This document shows, in pieces, positions 10,632 to 21,782 of a stretch of DNA of 64,000 nt (position 1 is the stretch's first letter; every line of letters starts with the position of its first letter). A program made the position numbers and the translations under genes. The notes below the pieces were generated by a model. That model did no database searches and was not told where the DNA came from. It saw only the letters and a program-made list of their open reading frames with translations. Source of the stretch: Magnaporthiopsis rhizophila (lineage: Eukaryota > Ascomycota > Sordariomycetes > Magnaporthales > Magnaporthaceae); NCBI GenBank assembly GCA_003049465.1, contig PYSS01000030.1, forward strand, positions 124,001 through 188,000. The letters run 5' to 3'.

Positions 10632-12681
10632 AAAGTTTAGAAAGAAAGCCGGACATAAATGTTACTAGGCCAGGTCGTTTCGGTCAGGCGTGCTAACATT
10701 AATAGGGATCCTGGTGGCAATGGCGATGGGTTATATCCACTCCCGCATCGGGTAGGAGATGAGGCAGCGCCCACGGTGTGGAACGGGAGATCCGATGACC
10801 TCGGCGGTGCCCCTGGCGGCCCGATTGAACCTTGGTTCACTCTCTTGTCGAGCCGTGCAACTGCCGGCTGCCAAAGAGCAGCCATGGCCTGGTCCTTGGA
10901 TGTTCGAGAATTTTTTTGAAATTTTTTTTTTCGACCGCCAATACCTAAGGACATAATGGCGTCGGAAAATAAGAATGCCCCGGAGCCGGCGCTTGCTTGA
11001 GTTGGCGTCTCTGGAGTTAGGCCGAGTGCATTTTGCGGCCGGAGAGCAACCCGACAAGCAGAAGGTGTTCCGGAGACGTAGTTTACGACCACGAGAGAAC
11101 GGGTTGGAGGCTGACACCAGTCTATATTAGCCTTCCCTTTAAAATGACAGAAGTCGGTGCTTGATCCCAGCCGTGAAAGTCCTCGTGGGTCGGTGTCATC
11201 ATCATCTCAGTCCCGACGGCGTGCTGGCCACACTCGGCCCGGAGCCTAGTGTCCGAGGTTTCTGCCATTCCGAGGGCGCAATAGGGGAGAAGGCGCGACG
11301 CCGAGATGGCAAACTGTCTGCCCGCGTTTGCGATAGCGACGGCCAAGGGTCGACGGTCTTGTCTGTGATGGAGGCACCAATCGCAACAGCGTAAACAGTC
11401 TCGGCAGTCGCCACAAACCAAACTGGGTCCTGGGGGCTGGGACTATTGGAAACAAATTGAGAAGTGGTAATTGGCATGGGTAGGCGGACACGTTCTCCAA
11501 ATATATACCCGAGCTCAAAAAATCGTCGGCGTCGCACTAGCGATGATCCAGGTACGTGAATTCGTATTTTGATAAAATTGACATAGGAAAGAGCTCAATT
11601 TAAATCTTATCAGACAGCTCGTTTTTCTTTTTACATTTGCTTGTTATGGTGCAAATATCGTGGATTGAAAGCTACAAGTTTGTTTCCTACCGGGCGACAA
11701 TCCAGGGGCGGGGACTTTTTTTGCAGTAGATTTTGGGGAGCGTGGCGGGCTTGCTGTGCCAAGTAGAAAAGCGAAAAGGCATGGACCGGAATGCCGTCAA
11801 AACGAAGGAAGAAAAAGAAAGAAAAAAAAAAAAAATCACCATCCACCGTCAATTTGAGAGGAGTGGGTCGCGGCCGCCCACACCGGGAGGGCCCAATTTT
11901 GAGCCGCCTCTTGCGTATCTGCAAACGTTTTTTTTTTTTTTTTTCCTCTCGTTTTCTGTCTGCAAAAAGCCGTCGAATGGGCTCGCGCGCCATAGCAGCA
12001 CGCGACCTCTACTTCCAAGTATAGTAATTTTCAGCAGACGGCAAAGGGCAGGATTCCCATGTTTGAGGCGAAAACACTGGGCACCCAAGCCCGCCTATCT
12101 CTCTGATCGACGGCGGGCAACCCAGTGGATCTGGGCTTCCAAAACGCGGCTGGCGAGGCCGCCCGGGCCCAGCACCCCTGGCATTTGTTTGGCACCCCGG
12201 CCCTCCGCCCTGCCAATTGGCCAACCGCTGGCCCGCCAAGAGGTTTTCGAGTCGCAGGGGACGCCTCCTCTGAGCCGGTCCGGCGCCGTGAGGACAAGGG
12301 GGGCGACCTCTTGTTCGAACGGTGGCCATGGCCGTGTGTCGAAGTGGCCCCGGCAGTGGCAGGCTTGCGGTACCACTGCTTGATTAAGCTTGTTTCGGTG
12401 ACTTCTCTCCGGATCGAGGCAAAAAGGGCGGGCATGCTAAGCCCGCCATATGTATGCTTGTGGTCCTGCGCCATCCCCCATGGCCGTTCTCGGCTGCTGA
12501 TCCCTCTTTCCGATGCTGCAGATCGCAGACACGTCCTCTCCTGCTGTGCGCGAATCTGGACGCTGGACGCTGGACGCTGGACGTTGTTTTGCTTTCTGTT
12601 CATATCTTCTGCCGGTTCCTTCTCTGTTTCTAATTCATTCTCTCGCATCTTTTGTCACCTACCTACGCTCTTTCGACCATA

Positions 12682-13680
12682 ATGAGAATACCGATCGGAG
12701 GACAGCCAGGCAGTCTGGCCGAGCTGCTGGCTGATCTCGAGGAACGCCACGTCACACGCAGGGCGAGGCGGCAGGCCAAGGAAAAGGAGAAGGAAAAGAA
12801 AAAGGAAGAGGAGGAGGAGGGATCGGAGAAGGGTGGTAAGGCTAAAGAGGGGTCGGAAGAGGGTGGCGAGGCCAAAGAAGGCGATCAAGAAAGTGAATCA
12901 GGGGGTTCCTCTTCTAGCAGCTCTTCGTCATCTTCGTCGTCATCATCGTCGTCGTCGTCATCGTCGTCGAAATCCGAACCCGAATCGCCGTCGGACGGAA
13001 CGGCTCCTGGCGCGCCAACCCCAACAGGTCTGTTGACGGCTCCGTCACGCATACCTCTACTGGGCCGCCCAAATACCACATGGACCATGACCGTAGGGCC
13101 GCCTGTAGGGACGCCCTCAACAATGGTGACATACACGACAGTCTACGTGACCCCAACGCCTAGCAGCTCAATACCCACCGCCTCGTCAAGTCCTCCTGTG
13201 CCATCGCCACCTCAGGTTGTAACATCATCGCCTTCCATGTCGGCAACTCCGTCGTTGGGTGCTCCTGCTGCCCCGCCGCCTTCCTCCAGCATTGTCCTTC
13301 CAGTCGGCGATCCCGCGCCGCAACTCCCATCCGTCTTGTCCAGCATTGCAGACACCCTCGTTCCAATACCGTCGAACCCGGCCGAGGCCAATGCCAAGCC
13401 GCCCCCTGAAGCCGTTCCGGCAGGCGGCGGCGGCGGCGGCGGCGGCGGCGCGGTATCATCAGGCGGCATTTTGGCCGGATCTATCGGTAAGTTTGGCCAA
13501 GTCTCTCGACGTATTCGATTCCGTTTGCTGACCAAGAGCCGCTTCCGACCCACAGCTGGAACGATGGTGCTCGCCGGAGTGGGTGTTGTAATGTATATCC
13601 GCAGGAAGAGGGCTAGCATGGAAGCCACGGAGAAGAGCGTCTCGCCTGCTCCGTACGAGTCTAGGACTAGGAGTATGTGA
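12682..13680 (+). CDS. single-pass membrane protein with Lys/Glu-rich and polyserine regions
   Basis: Two exons, 12682-13486 and 13556-13680, give 309 residues. The intron (gtaagt to cacag, 69 bases) must be removed to build the membrane segment; read through, the frame stays open but puts a basic stretch into the helix. Order: a charged region with KEKEKEKKKEE-type runs (residues about 35-75), a Ser tract of about 20 residues coded by TCG/TCA/TCT repeats, and a Ser/Pro/Thr-rich ectodomain-like region. Then come a Gly run (GGC repeat at 13424-13451), one hydrophobic helix (AGTMVLAGVGVVMYI) and a cytosolic-type RRKR stop-transfer with a short tail. The layout resembles wall sensors and Mid2-like proteins, but no N-terminal signal peptide is visible, so an upstream exon may be missing or the topology differs. 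Confidence 0.65.
   Translation: MRIPIGGQPGSLAELLADLEERHVTRRARRQAKEKEKEKKKEEEEEGSEKGGKAKEGSEEGGEAKEGDQESESGGSSSSSSSSSSSSSSSSSSSSSKSEPESPSDGTAPGAPTPTGLLTAPSRIPLLGRPNTTWTMTVGPPVGTPSTMVTYTTVYVTPTPSSSIPTASSSPPVPSPPQVVTSSPSMSATPSLGAPAAPPPSSSIVLPVGDPAPQLPSVLSSIADTLVPIPSNPAEANAKPPPEAVPAGGGGGGGGGAVSSGGILAGSIGKFGQVSRRIRFRLLTKSRFRPTAGTMVLAGVGVVMYIRRKRASMEATEKSVSPAPYESRTRSM
12909..12969 (+). repeat. Ser-codon trinucleotide repeat
   Basis: Imperfect TCT/TCA/TCG repeat within the 12682 gene, coding a near-pure serine run. Such tracts change length easily. Confidence 0.8.
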
Positions 13681-14458
13681 TACCCGTGGTACGTTGGAGG
13701 GGTATGTGGACCGGAAAGTGTACGAGGGACTGTTCACCGTGTATATGTAGTGTCTAGACGGCGCTTGAATAGGTAATCGGCAACGAAGATATCATTAATC
13801 ATACCGGTTGAGGCTTCGACCGTGGGCTGGTGAGTCTTGGTGGGGTGTTGCCGTTCGCTGGCCAGTCATCAGGCCCTCGCGGCCTCGAGTCGGCAAATCG
13901 CCTAGCAAAATGTCAAGAAGACAGCTGGAGACGTGGTACCTACCGCCTCCCCATCCGATCAATGGAGTCGAAGGCTGGCTAGGGTGGGGCCGATACTTCT
14001 CAAAGGCTGGGAACAAGATGTGTTTGCCACCAACGGACGACCCCATCAGTCGGATCCCGTCCCTATCGCCTTGCCAACGGAAAGGTGAAGGCGAGAAGAG
14101 CACAAGAACCTCCAGAGGAAAAAAGAGACGCGACAGCAGAAGCGGACTGAGCTATCTGAACGGTCTCTTCTTTTTGACGGCTTTTTTTTTCTTTTCCGTC
14201 TGGCGTAGATACCTTATCTGAGCCACGCCTCATTCCTTCCTGGAGCGCGTCACGGAAACGGAAGCAGCAGCCCATCAAAACAAAACGGGTTTGATATCCA
14301 CCACCCAGACCATCATTGGATCTTCCAGCCCGCCCGCGGCTCCCTTTCTCATTCTATCTACCGCCTACCACTTTCGCTACTTCCGCCTGTTCCGCTCCCA
14401 CGACACAAGCAACCGCCGCAAGCCAACCAAGCACCGATGGTTCATTGAAGCCACGAAT
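13681..14458. other. intergenic, upstream region of the Q/M-rich protein gene
   Basis: Nothing recognised except A- and T-rich runs near 14120 and 14185. The frame of the next gene is open back to 14291 without an ATG before 14459, so that open stretch is treated as leader. Confidence 0.5.
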
Positions 14459-15562
14459 ATGGACTTCGCAACCAAGCCCGGCGCCCGGCGCCGCCATGGC
14501 AGCCACCGCCACCATTCGTCCAACTCATCAGCTCCTACCGCTCCCAGGACCGACATCGACACGGCCATCCGCGGCGGATGGGACCAGTACCCGCGCCGCA
14601 AGGACCGGCGCGCCAAGGTCGAGGACGGGTCCAGCAGCCACAGCAGCAGCAGCAGCAGCGACTCTGACGAGCAGCCGAGACCTTCAGAGAGTGGCGGTAG
14701 GCCCCGCGGCGGCGGAGGCGCAGCAGCAGGACCCAGGCCCGCCAAGGACACCTCGTTCCGCCCCTCGGCCGCGGCTGCGGCCGACCGCCACGTCCACTTC
14801 CGTCCCAGCCCCGTCGGCACCCCGGCCTCGCGCGACCGCGACCGCCGGCCGCCGCGCAAGAGCAAGAGCGGCGGTCGCAAGGAGAAGAGCGGCTACGCGT
14901 CCGGCAGCGAGTCGGAGATGTCGGACACGTCGGGCACCGCCAGGCCGTCGCGGTCCGCTGGGACGACAACCACTCGCAAGCAGCAGCAACAGTCACAGCA
15001 ACCGGCCAGCGCCGCAGTGGCCAGTACGGCTACCGCCACCACCCAACAGCAACAGCCACAGCAACCACCGCAACAGCAGCCCGCTACCGGATACATGCTC
15101 ATCCCTGGCACCAACCAGCTCATGGCGGTGCAGTACACCACCACCCAACCCGGCTACGACCCAATGCTGGCCGCGGCCGGTCCGGCCCAGATCCTGGCCG
15201 CTCAGGTCCAGGCCCAGGCTCTGGCGCAGCAGCAGCAACAGCTGGCGCTGCAGATGCAGATGATGCAGATGCCGGGCATGGGAATGGGCTTGATGGGCGC
15301 CGGCCCTGGCGGTGGTGTCGGTGTTGGTGGCGGAGGCGGCTACTATTACTACCCGGGGATGCAACAGCCGCAGCCGGGAATGCCGCTGCCTGGCCCGATG
15401 ACGATGACGATGCCGATGCAGACGCCCATGCAGATGCAGATGCCCCAGCAGCAGGACCAGCAGTTCACCACCGTCTTGCAGCAGGGCGCACCGCCGGGCC
15501 AGTACCCCGGCCCTCACCCGGCCTTCCAGCCTCCGGGACCCTTCAACAACGGTTACATGTGA
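14459..15562 (+). CDS. low-complexity Gln/Met-rich protein, function unknown
   Basis: A 367-residue frame from the first in-frame ATG (14459) to TGA. It starts with a basic His/Arg/Ser region (RRRHGSHRHHSS) and a Ser run with acidic residues. A segment carrying KSKSGGRKEKSGY follows, then several poly-Gln stretches separated by Ala/Thr/Pro. A short better-ordered patch (YMLIPGTNQLMAVQYTTTQPGYDP) precedes a Met/Gln-rich end with GGVGVGGGGG and YYYYPGM. No catalytic domain, signal peptide or helix is visible. The composition is that of intrinsically disordered, possibly phase-separating or RNA/transcription-associated proteins. The conserved-looking YMLIPGTNQ patch may help find orthologues. 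No introns are needed. Confidence 0.65.
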   Translation: MDFATKPGARRRHGSHRHHSSNSSAPTAPRTDIDTAIRGGWDQYPRRKDRRAKVEDGSSSHSSSSSSDSDEQPRPSESGGRPRGGGGAAAGPRPAKDTSFRPSAAAAADRHVHFRPSPVGTPASRDRDRRPPRKSKSGGRKEKSGYASGSESEMSDTSGTARPSRSAGTTTTRKQQQQSQQPASAAVASTATATTQQQQPQQPPQQQPATGYMLIPGTNQLMAVQYTTTQPGYDPMLAAAGPAQILAAQVQAQALAQQQQQLALQMQMMQMPGMGMGLMGAGPGGGVGVGGGGGYYYYPGMQQPQPGMPLPGPMTMTMPMQTPMQMQMPQQQDQQFTTVLQQGAPPGQYPGPHPAFQPPGPFNNGYM

Positions 15563-16492
15563 GGCCCCCCCGCCTGTCTCTGGAACCGGCCGAGATGGGG
15601 GACTGTTGCTGCTTTATTCGTGGCGGCGGTTGCAAGCCAAGCCAAGCATCTTCTCATCTCAGGTGTTTCGGGGTGGGTCGACTTTCATGGCCGTCTCTGA
15701 GAGCTGTCGCTGTCCTCAACTATACCTACCTCAGCGTCTGTACCGGGATGGCGACTGGCGCGGGGAGGTGGACGGAGCAAAGGGAACGTCTTTTTCTTGG
15801 TCTTGTTTTTCTTGTCTTTTCTTTTCCTGGGCGCTGGAAAATGAAGGTTCTTCGAACGACCCTACTTCTGCCAGCATAGAAACCGCCCAATCTGATCTTG
15901 TCATGTGTTCTGTACGACATCCGATGATTCCATCGCTGCAAGTGAACGTGTCAACGCTTGGCAGCTTGAAGTGCGAGCTGGGGATCCTCTGTCGCAGCCC
16001 CTTGATTATGCTGCGTCGTGGTGTGGTTGTCCACGTGGCGATCGGAAAAACGGCAGATGGACGACGAAGTGTATCAAGATGCAATGCAATCCTGTTCTGC
16101 TTTTATCCTCTCCTGCTGCTCCGTTCTATCGACATCAGATATGCTAACCATCCAAAGGTTTCCCCGGCTATGCACCCAGCCAAAACACCCCTAGGCCAAA
16201 AAAAAAAAAAACTTCCGAGCAGCAACGATACAAAAGAAATGAAGTTCAGCAAGTCCTCATTGGGACCTGCTCGCCCTAAATAGGTAGCCACGAAAGCAAT
16301 GCATAAAATGTCGTTAGGCATACTCCGACTCCACGACGAAAAGGCTCCGGGTTATTACGAGCCTTTGCCAAATGAAGAGAAAGAAAAGAAAAAAACCGCC
16401 AGGTAAAACAAAACGTGAAAAGCAACATCAAAACATCAACACCCCAGGTCCTGTAGCCAAGATTTCGGGCCTGTTTCCGACGGCTTCATTAT
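15563..16492. other. intergenic between convergent genes
   Basis: 3' flanks of the Q/M-rich gene and of the Sec7 gene. It contains an A run at 16199-16212. No gene recognised. Confidence 0.5.
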
Positions 16493-19400
16493 TTATTCTT
16501 CCTTCCGCTCTCCGTACACCTCCTCCTTCCGGACCGCTGCCGCCTGCAGCGCGTCGACGTAGGTGCGGTACTTGACGCTCTCGCGCAGCAGGTACTCGCT
16601 CTTGCGCTGCCAGTTGCCCATGGCCCTGCTCGCGTTGTTGGACCGCGGGCTGAAGGCGAGCAGCATCGGGCTGCGGAGCGAGTTGTGCTTGCGCAGCTCG
16701 TCCTCGATGGACGCCACGTAGGTGCTGAGCGTGGAAAGCTGCTCCGCCTCGCCCTGCGTCGACGCCCGGAGCGACTGCGCCGGAGGTCTCCATTCGGCGA
16801 TGTGGATCCTGTCTCCGGGGAGCTTGCCCCTCCCAGGACCGCCGCCACCGCCGCTGATGCTTCCGCCGAACGGGCTGACGCTGGATGAGAAGGACGAGCT
16901 CGACCGTGGCCCGCGTCGGCCCGTGCGGGCGGGCGAGCCCGGTTCGCCTGGGTTCTCGGCCAGGATGTTGCCAAGGTCCATGACGGCGCTGGCAGACTGC
17001 ACCGAGCCCGATCGCACGCGCACAAAGTCGAGAGACCCAGACCGGAAGCTGCCTGCCCGCGAGTGCATCGAGCCAGTGGTTCGGTGGCCTCTAACCACCG
17101 CCGCGGCGCTGCCCGGCCTGCTGGTCTGCCCGGAGGGGACTCCTGTGTCGGTCTCCTTGCCCATGGTCGCTGCCTCAGCGATGGCGGTAACCAACGGGTT
17201 GTTCACAATGGCATCGCCCCAGCCGTACTCAATGTTGGATATGCCGCCGACAAGCGGGTGCGTGCTCAGCCGGGCGCTCCAGTAGTTGACAGTCGTCACG
17301 AACTCGTGGCTGGTCTCGGGGGTGCTGACCTGGAACAGGTGCACAGCTCCGGTGGGCAGGCTCAACGCCCACACGTGCGGCCGCGAGCTCGAGTAGCCCG
17401 GCGGGGGCAAGGCCGACGCGAGCGTCTGCTTAAGGGTAAACGTGGCCAGGTTCGTCGCGTTGTCCTGCCAGTTGCCGCCGCCAACCACGACAGCGCCTTT
17501 GGCGCCGGCGGCGGCCACCCGGCCCCGGTTCTTCTTGCCAAGCGACTTGTTTGGCGCGAACGAGAAGAGGCTGAGGGACCCCTTTTGCACCACGGCGAAC
17601 ACTTCGCTCCAGTTGCGGTCCTTGGCCTTCTTGTCTATGCCGTCCAGGTGGTGCTTGTGGATCACCCGGCCCTCCTTGACCCAGGGTGGACCGGCAAGCT
17701 CCAGAGACTCGTCCTCGAGCAGCGGCTTGGAGCTGCCATTAACCTCGTCGCCGCTCATGCCGCTGAGCAGGCTGGCAGCACCTGCCGCGCTGATGGCGTC
17801 CTCGCGGATTATTGCTTGGCTGAGCGCGTTGGCAAACCCGATGGACTGCGGGAAGTTGGTCGTGTACCCAGATCCTATCGAGTCGATCGACATGGACGTC
17901 TGCGTGCGCCCGAGCGAGTAGCGGCTGCGCGTGGCCGACGATATGGTCGGGCTCCAGATGGAGCCGCCATCGTCAAAGCTGGTGCGGCTTGACGAAAATC
18001 CGTTGGTCCCGAACGGACCCCCCGGCGCGCCCCGGACTCGTGATCGACTCTTGGATGTCCACCGCAACGACGCCGGCAGTCGCGAGGCGTCTGTGCCGCC
18101 GGGCACTCGCCCCCTGACCGAGGTCTGACTCTCCGAAGGCGCCTTGCTCAGCACCGACGGCGAGCGTTTTAGTAGGCCAATGACGGATAGATTGGCCGAA
18201 GGCAGCAGCTGTGGCGGCGCCTCAGCGCCAAAGAGTGGCAGCCGTTCGTCGCGGATGGACGCGTACGTGTCCTTGAGAACCGTTTCGATCTGTGCCTCCC
18301 ATGCGCGTAGCGTCCCCTCGAACGGCACCTTGACCAGAGGACCGCACTCGTCAGCCTCGGCGGCCGCCTCTTTGGTGGGCGCGGGCGACAGACCACCCAG
18401 AAACGACTGCCTGAAACTGTTGACTGGCTTCTCCAGCTCCATCGCATCCTGTGCGTCTTCTGGCGAGAGACCACTGCCCTTTCCGGGCAGAATCGACTGC
18501 CGGCCAAAGGCGTCCGGCGCGGTGTCGGCGAGCGCCTGCCTGATTGTGCCGATGGTGTTCTTGACGAACTGGCTCCTCGTCATCTTCTGTTCGATGTCGG
18601 CCATGTGCAGATCCGTGTTGAGCAGCATGATGGAGTAGCAAATGGTGTGGACAACATCTACAACAAGAGAACACGGCCAGTCGGTCAGCGACACCTTGTT
18701 TCTTTGCTCGAGACGGAAGGGGGGTTGCCTAATTTCGATTATAATCGGGCAGGTTGCGCAAGACTGACATAAGACAAGACATACCAGTAGATTTAAAGCC
18801 ATGCTTGGGGTTGCAGTCACACCAACGCTTGGCGAATGCGGACAGGATGCGGTCGACCTGTTGCGTCTCAGCCTTGAGAATCAAGCGAGCGCAAATATCA
18901 CGGAGCGATGAGACGATGTTGCGCGCAGCAAAGTCGAACAAGGACATGTACGCCTGCAGCGTGCGCTGCCTCACTGGTCCCTCCTCGCCCATCCAGGCAG
19001 CCGCCTTCTCTTTCTGAATAAAGTCCTCGTTGCCATCGTAGATTTTCTGTGCCTTCTGCCGGTCGTCGTCCGTGGGGTCCCCGACCACGAAGCCGGTAGG
19101 CTCGTCAATCGGCGTCGTGTGGTGAGACCCCATCTTCCTCATATTCTTGTCAGGGCTGTCTGGCTCGTCCACCTTGACGCTCGGTAGACTCGCCGCCGAC
19201 TTGGAGCCCATCGAGCTTGCCTCGAGTGCTGAACCCTCTGATGGCAATACCAGCCTGATGCCGTCCTTGGTAGACCTCTTCTCACGGATCTGCCTATTGG
19301 CGCTCTCCGGCCGGACATGGGCTCTCGAATCGTTCTCACTCTCGGTGTCGCTGCTGTCGCAGTTCAGGAACGAGCTTGCCCTCGTCAGGGCCGTGGGCGG

Positions 19401-21782
19401 TTCGGGTGCCTGTCGGCTCGGTGTATTGACGCGACTCGCGGAGCTCTTCTTGGCGAGGACACCAGCAGCACCGCGAAGTTTCTGCGGCGTGGAATCGTCA
19501 TGCTGCTGCTGCTGCTCTGGGATCGGCAACGGCTTGTTCTCCGCCCGTGCCGCAGCGGCGAAGCCTCGGGGTGAGCGAGACAGGTCTGGATCCAGCGGGT
19601 CCCTTACCTTCTTGGGACTGCCAAGCACTGCATCCGCGGTGGCTCGCTGGCCCGCGGGATCGTCGTGCCTGGCCGTACGAGCCGGGCCATCGCTGCCGTT
19701 TGAAACCGGATAAGGCTCGAGTGCGCGAGTCAGGCCTGGGCTCCCAGCAGGGTTCGACGGTGGCGAATTCAGCTTTGGAGGGACGACGGGTGCGGCGTCG
19801 GCGGCGGTGTCGGGGATAGATTGAGGCAGCGGAGGCGGCGGCTCTTGCTGCACCTTCTTCTGCCGCCTGAAGAATGCTGACGTCTTCTTATGTAGCGTCC
19901 CGTGCGTCGTCCCGCCGGCCGTAGAGTGTGAGCTGTCACGCGACGGGGGCGTGCTTTGTGATTTGCCCGCGCGAGCCTGACCTGAGGCTTCCGTTTGTTG
20001 CGTACTATTACCTTGTTTGCCGGTTTGCAAGTCCGCGGCGGCAATGCTGTTTGCGTTGCTATCCCTCCGCGAGCCAAAAACGCGTCTGAAAAATCCAAGC
20101 TTCTCCTTGGGCTGCGGGGCGGGAGCCGCGGCGGTGTTGCCGGCACGGCCTGCCTGTGCGAGAGGCTCCTTGCTCTTTTCGTACCCGATGCTGGGGGCCG
20201 GTGCAGAGTCAACGGCGAACACCGTCGAGCCCGGCATCGGGGGTGCATCGCGCGAGGCGGCCGCTTTGGAGTGTGAGAGACCAGCTGTCGCACTACGCGC
20301 CGATCGCGTGCTGCGTTTGCGTTCCGGGTCCGCTGCCTGGGGCTTCGCCACGCTCGACGAGGCCGTTATGCTCTGTGTGCGTGCACTAGACGTGGGGAAA
20401 GAGGGCATGGAGGGGACGCTGGTCAGCCTCCGCGGGCCGGCTGGAATCGTCGGCGTCGGGGCGGCATCGAAGTCGTCACAGTCCAAGGCGCCACCGCTGG
20501 TCTTGTTGTTGATGGCACTGGTGTTGCTGAAGAAGGCGTCAGAAAAATCAAGTCGCCAACCAGACATAGGGGCAGGATCGGGGAGTCGTGGCGGCTGTTG
20601 TTGCTGAGCAGGGCTGAAGCCAGATGGTGAGCCATTAATGAAGGCCGACGGCGAGCTGTTGATCAAGGCAGATGGCGAGCCGTTATTGATCAAGCCGTTT
20701 TGCCAGCGCTGGGTGCCGAGTGCCTGGGGATAGCCAGCGTCCATGCTGTTAGAGCTGCTGCTCTTGCTCCCCTTGCGGCCCCTCGAGTGTGCGGCCCGCG
20801 GGGTCGACGGCATGGTCCTTTGGCCGGGCTCACGCAGGCTGTTGATGCGGCCCAACGTGGAATGGAAGTTGGAGCTGCTGTTGCTGCGTCGCCCGCGGCC
20901 GTACTGGACCGAAGCGCGGCTAGAGCTCTCGGCGTCGGTGTCGAGATCGGAGCTGTACGAGTGCTCGTGGCCTGCTCCCGGAGCAGGGCGGTCGGTAGTC
21001 TTGGCCGTCCTCAAAGGAGGTATCCTGGCGATTTCAGGCGGTGATGCGGCGGCGTCATCGCCGTATTGCGGTCTCGGCGGGGTCGAATGGCTCATGGACA
21101 GCTGGTCGAGGGAGAGCAGCATGTTGGTGACGAGGGAGTCGCGGGTGACGTTCCGCGGGGACAGCGAGAGGTCGTGGGACATGCGGACGTCGGCATGCGA
21201 GGACGGACCCCGGGGTGAGTTATTACGAGTCGCGTTGGCGAGGGAGTTGGATCCGGGGACGGCGTCGTCTTTGCGCAGCGTGGGATTGGCATTGCCGTCA
21301 CTAGCGCCGTGTGCGGACATTGCGGCTAGGGTCGAGTCCGGGATCTTGTCCAGGGTTTCGTCCAGGGTGGTGGGTGTTTTGTCATCGAGGAAAGCGCCTC
21401 TGGCATGCTTAGCGCTTAGATCTCCTTGGGCGGCCAGGGGCTGACTCTGCTCTTTGGGCGTGAGGTCGGGCGTTGTTATGGCCAGGCTGACGCGCTGGGG
21501 CCGTCGCGGTTGTGGATTTTGGTGTTGCGGGAGGTTCAAGTGGTGTTGGTATTGACCTTGGTCTTGGTCTTGGTCCTGTGCCTGGGCCTGCTGCAGGTGC
21601 TGCTGCAGGTGGTCGCTCTGGCGGTGGTGGCGGTGCGTCTCCATGGGCTGGGACTTGGCCCAATCCTGGCTGCTGTTCTCGTCGTTGGCTGTCGTCTGGA
21701 TGGCAACGGTGGCTGTGGCCGTCGCGAACCTGGGCGCAGGAATGACGCTGATTTCGAGATCAGGGCGGCGGCGTCGCTGCAT
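16493..21782 (-). CDS. Arf guanine-nucleotide exchange factor with Sec7 and PH domains (Syt1-like)
   Basis: Two exons, 21782-18785 and 18657-16493 (intron gtatgt to ttgtag, phase 1), give 1720 residues. The first 850 or so are low-complexity Ser/Pro/Gln text. A Sec7 domain follows at about 890-1080. The splice joins KHGFKST to DVVHTICYSIMLLNTDLH, rebuilding the conserved Sec7 core motif. A PH domain starts near 1319 (WVKEGRVIHKHHL ... FAVVQKGSLSLF) with a GLy/Ala-rich insertion. A helical C-terminal region has an ASIEDELRKHNSLRSPML segment before a charged end. The family swaps GDP for GTP on Arf GTPases at Golgi or endosome membranes, with the PH domain binding lipid. Domain order and size fit the fungal Syt1 group better than the larger Sec7 or Gea groups. 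The catalytic Glu region lies around FAKRWCDC upstream of the splice and was not individually checked. Confidence 0.85.

Larger units (their letters stand above)
9171..12681. other. long intergenic region containing a probable assembly join
   Basis: About 3.5 kb without a supported gene. It has the promoter of the CFEM gene at one end and that of the 12682 gene at the other. A homopolymer with an N lies at 10528-10629. A-rich and T-rich runs lie at about 11822-11835 and 11930-11944. A short tandem repeat of the unit ctggacg lies at about 12559-12583. Open frames here have no domain I recognise. Confidence 0.55.

Noticed and set aside
12929..12968. Poly-Asp frame opposite the Ser repeat as a second acidic gene
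   Set aside because: It is the shadow of the TCG/TCA repeat; the plus-strand gene has the splice site and membrane helix.
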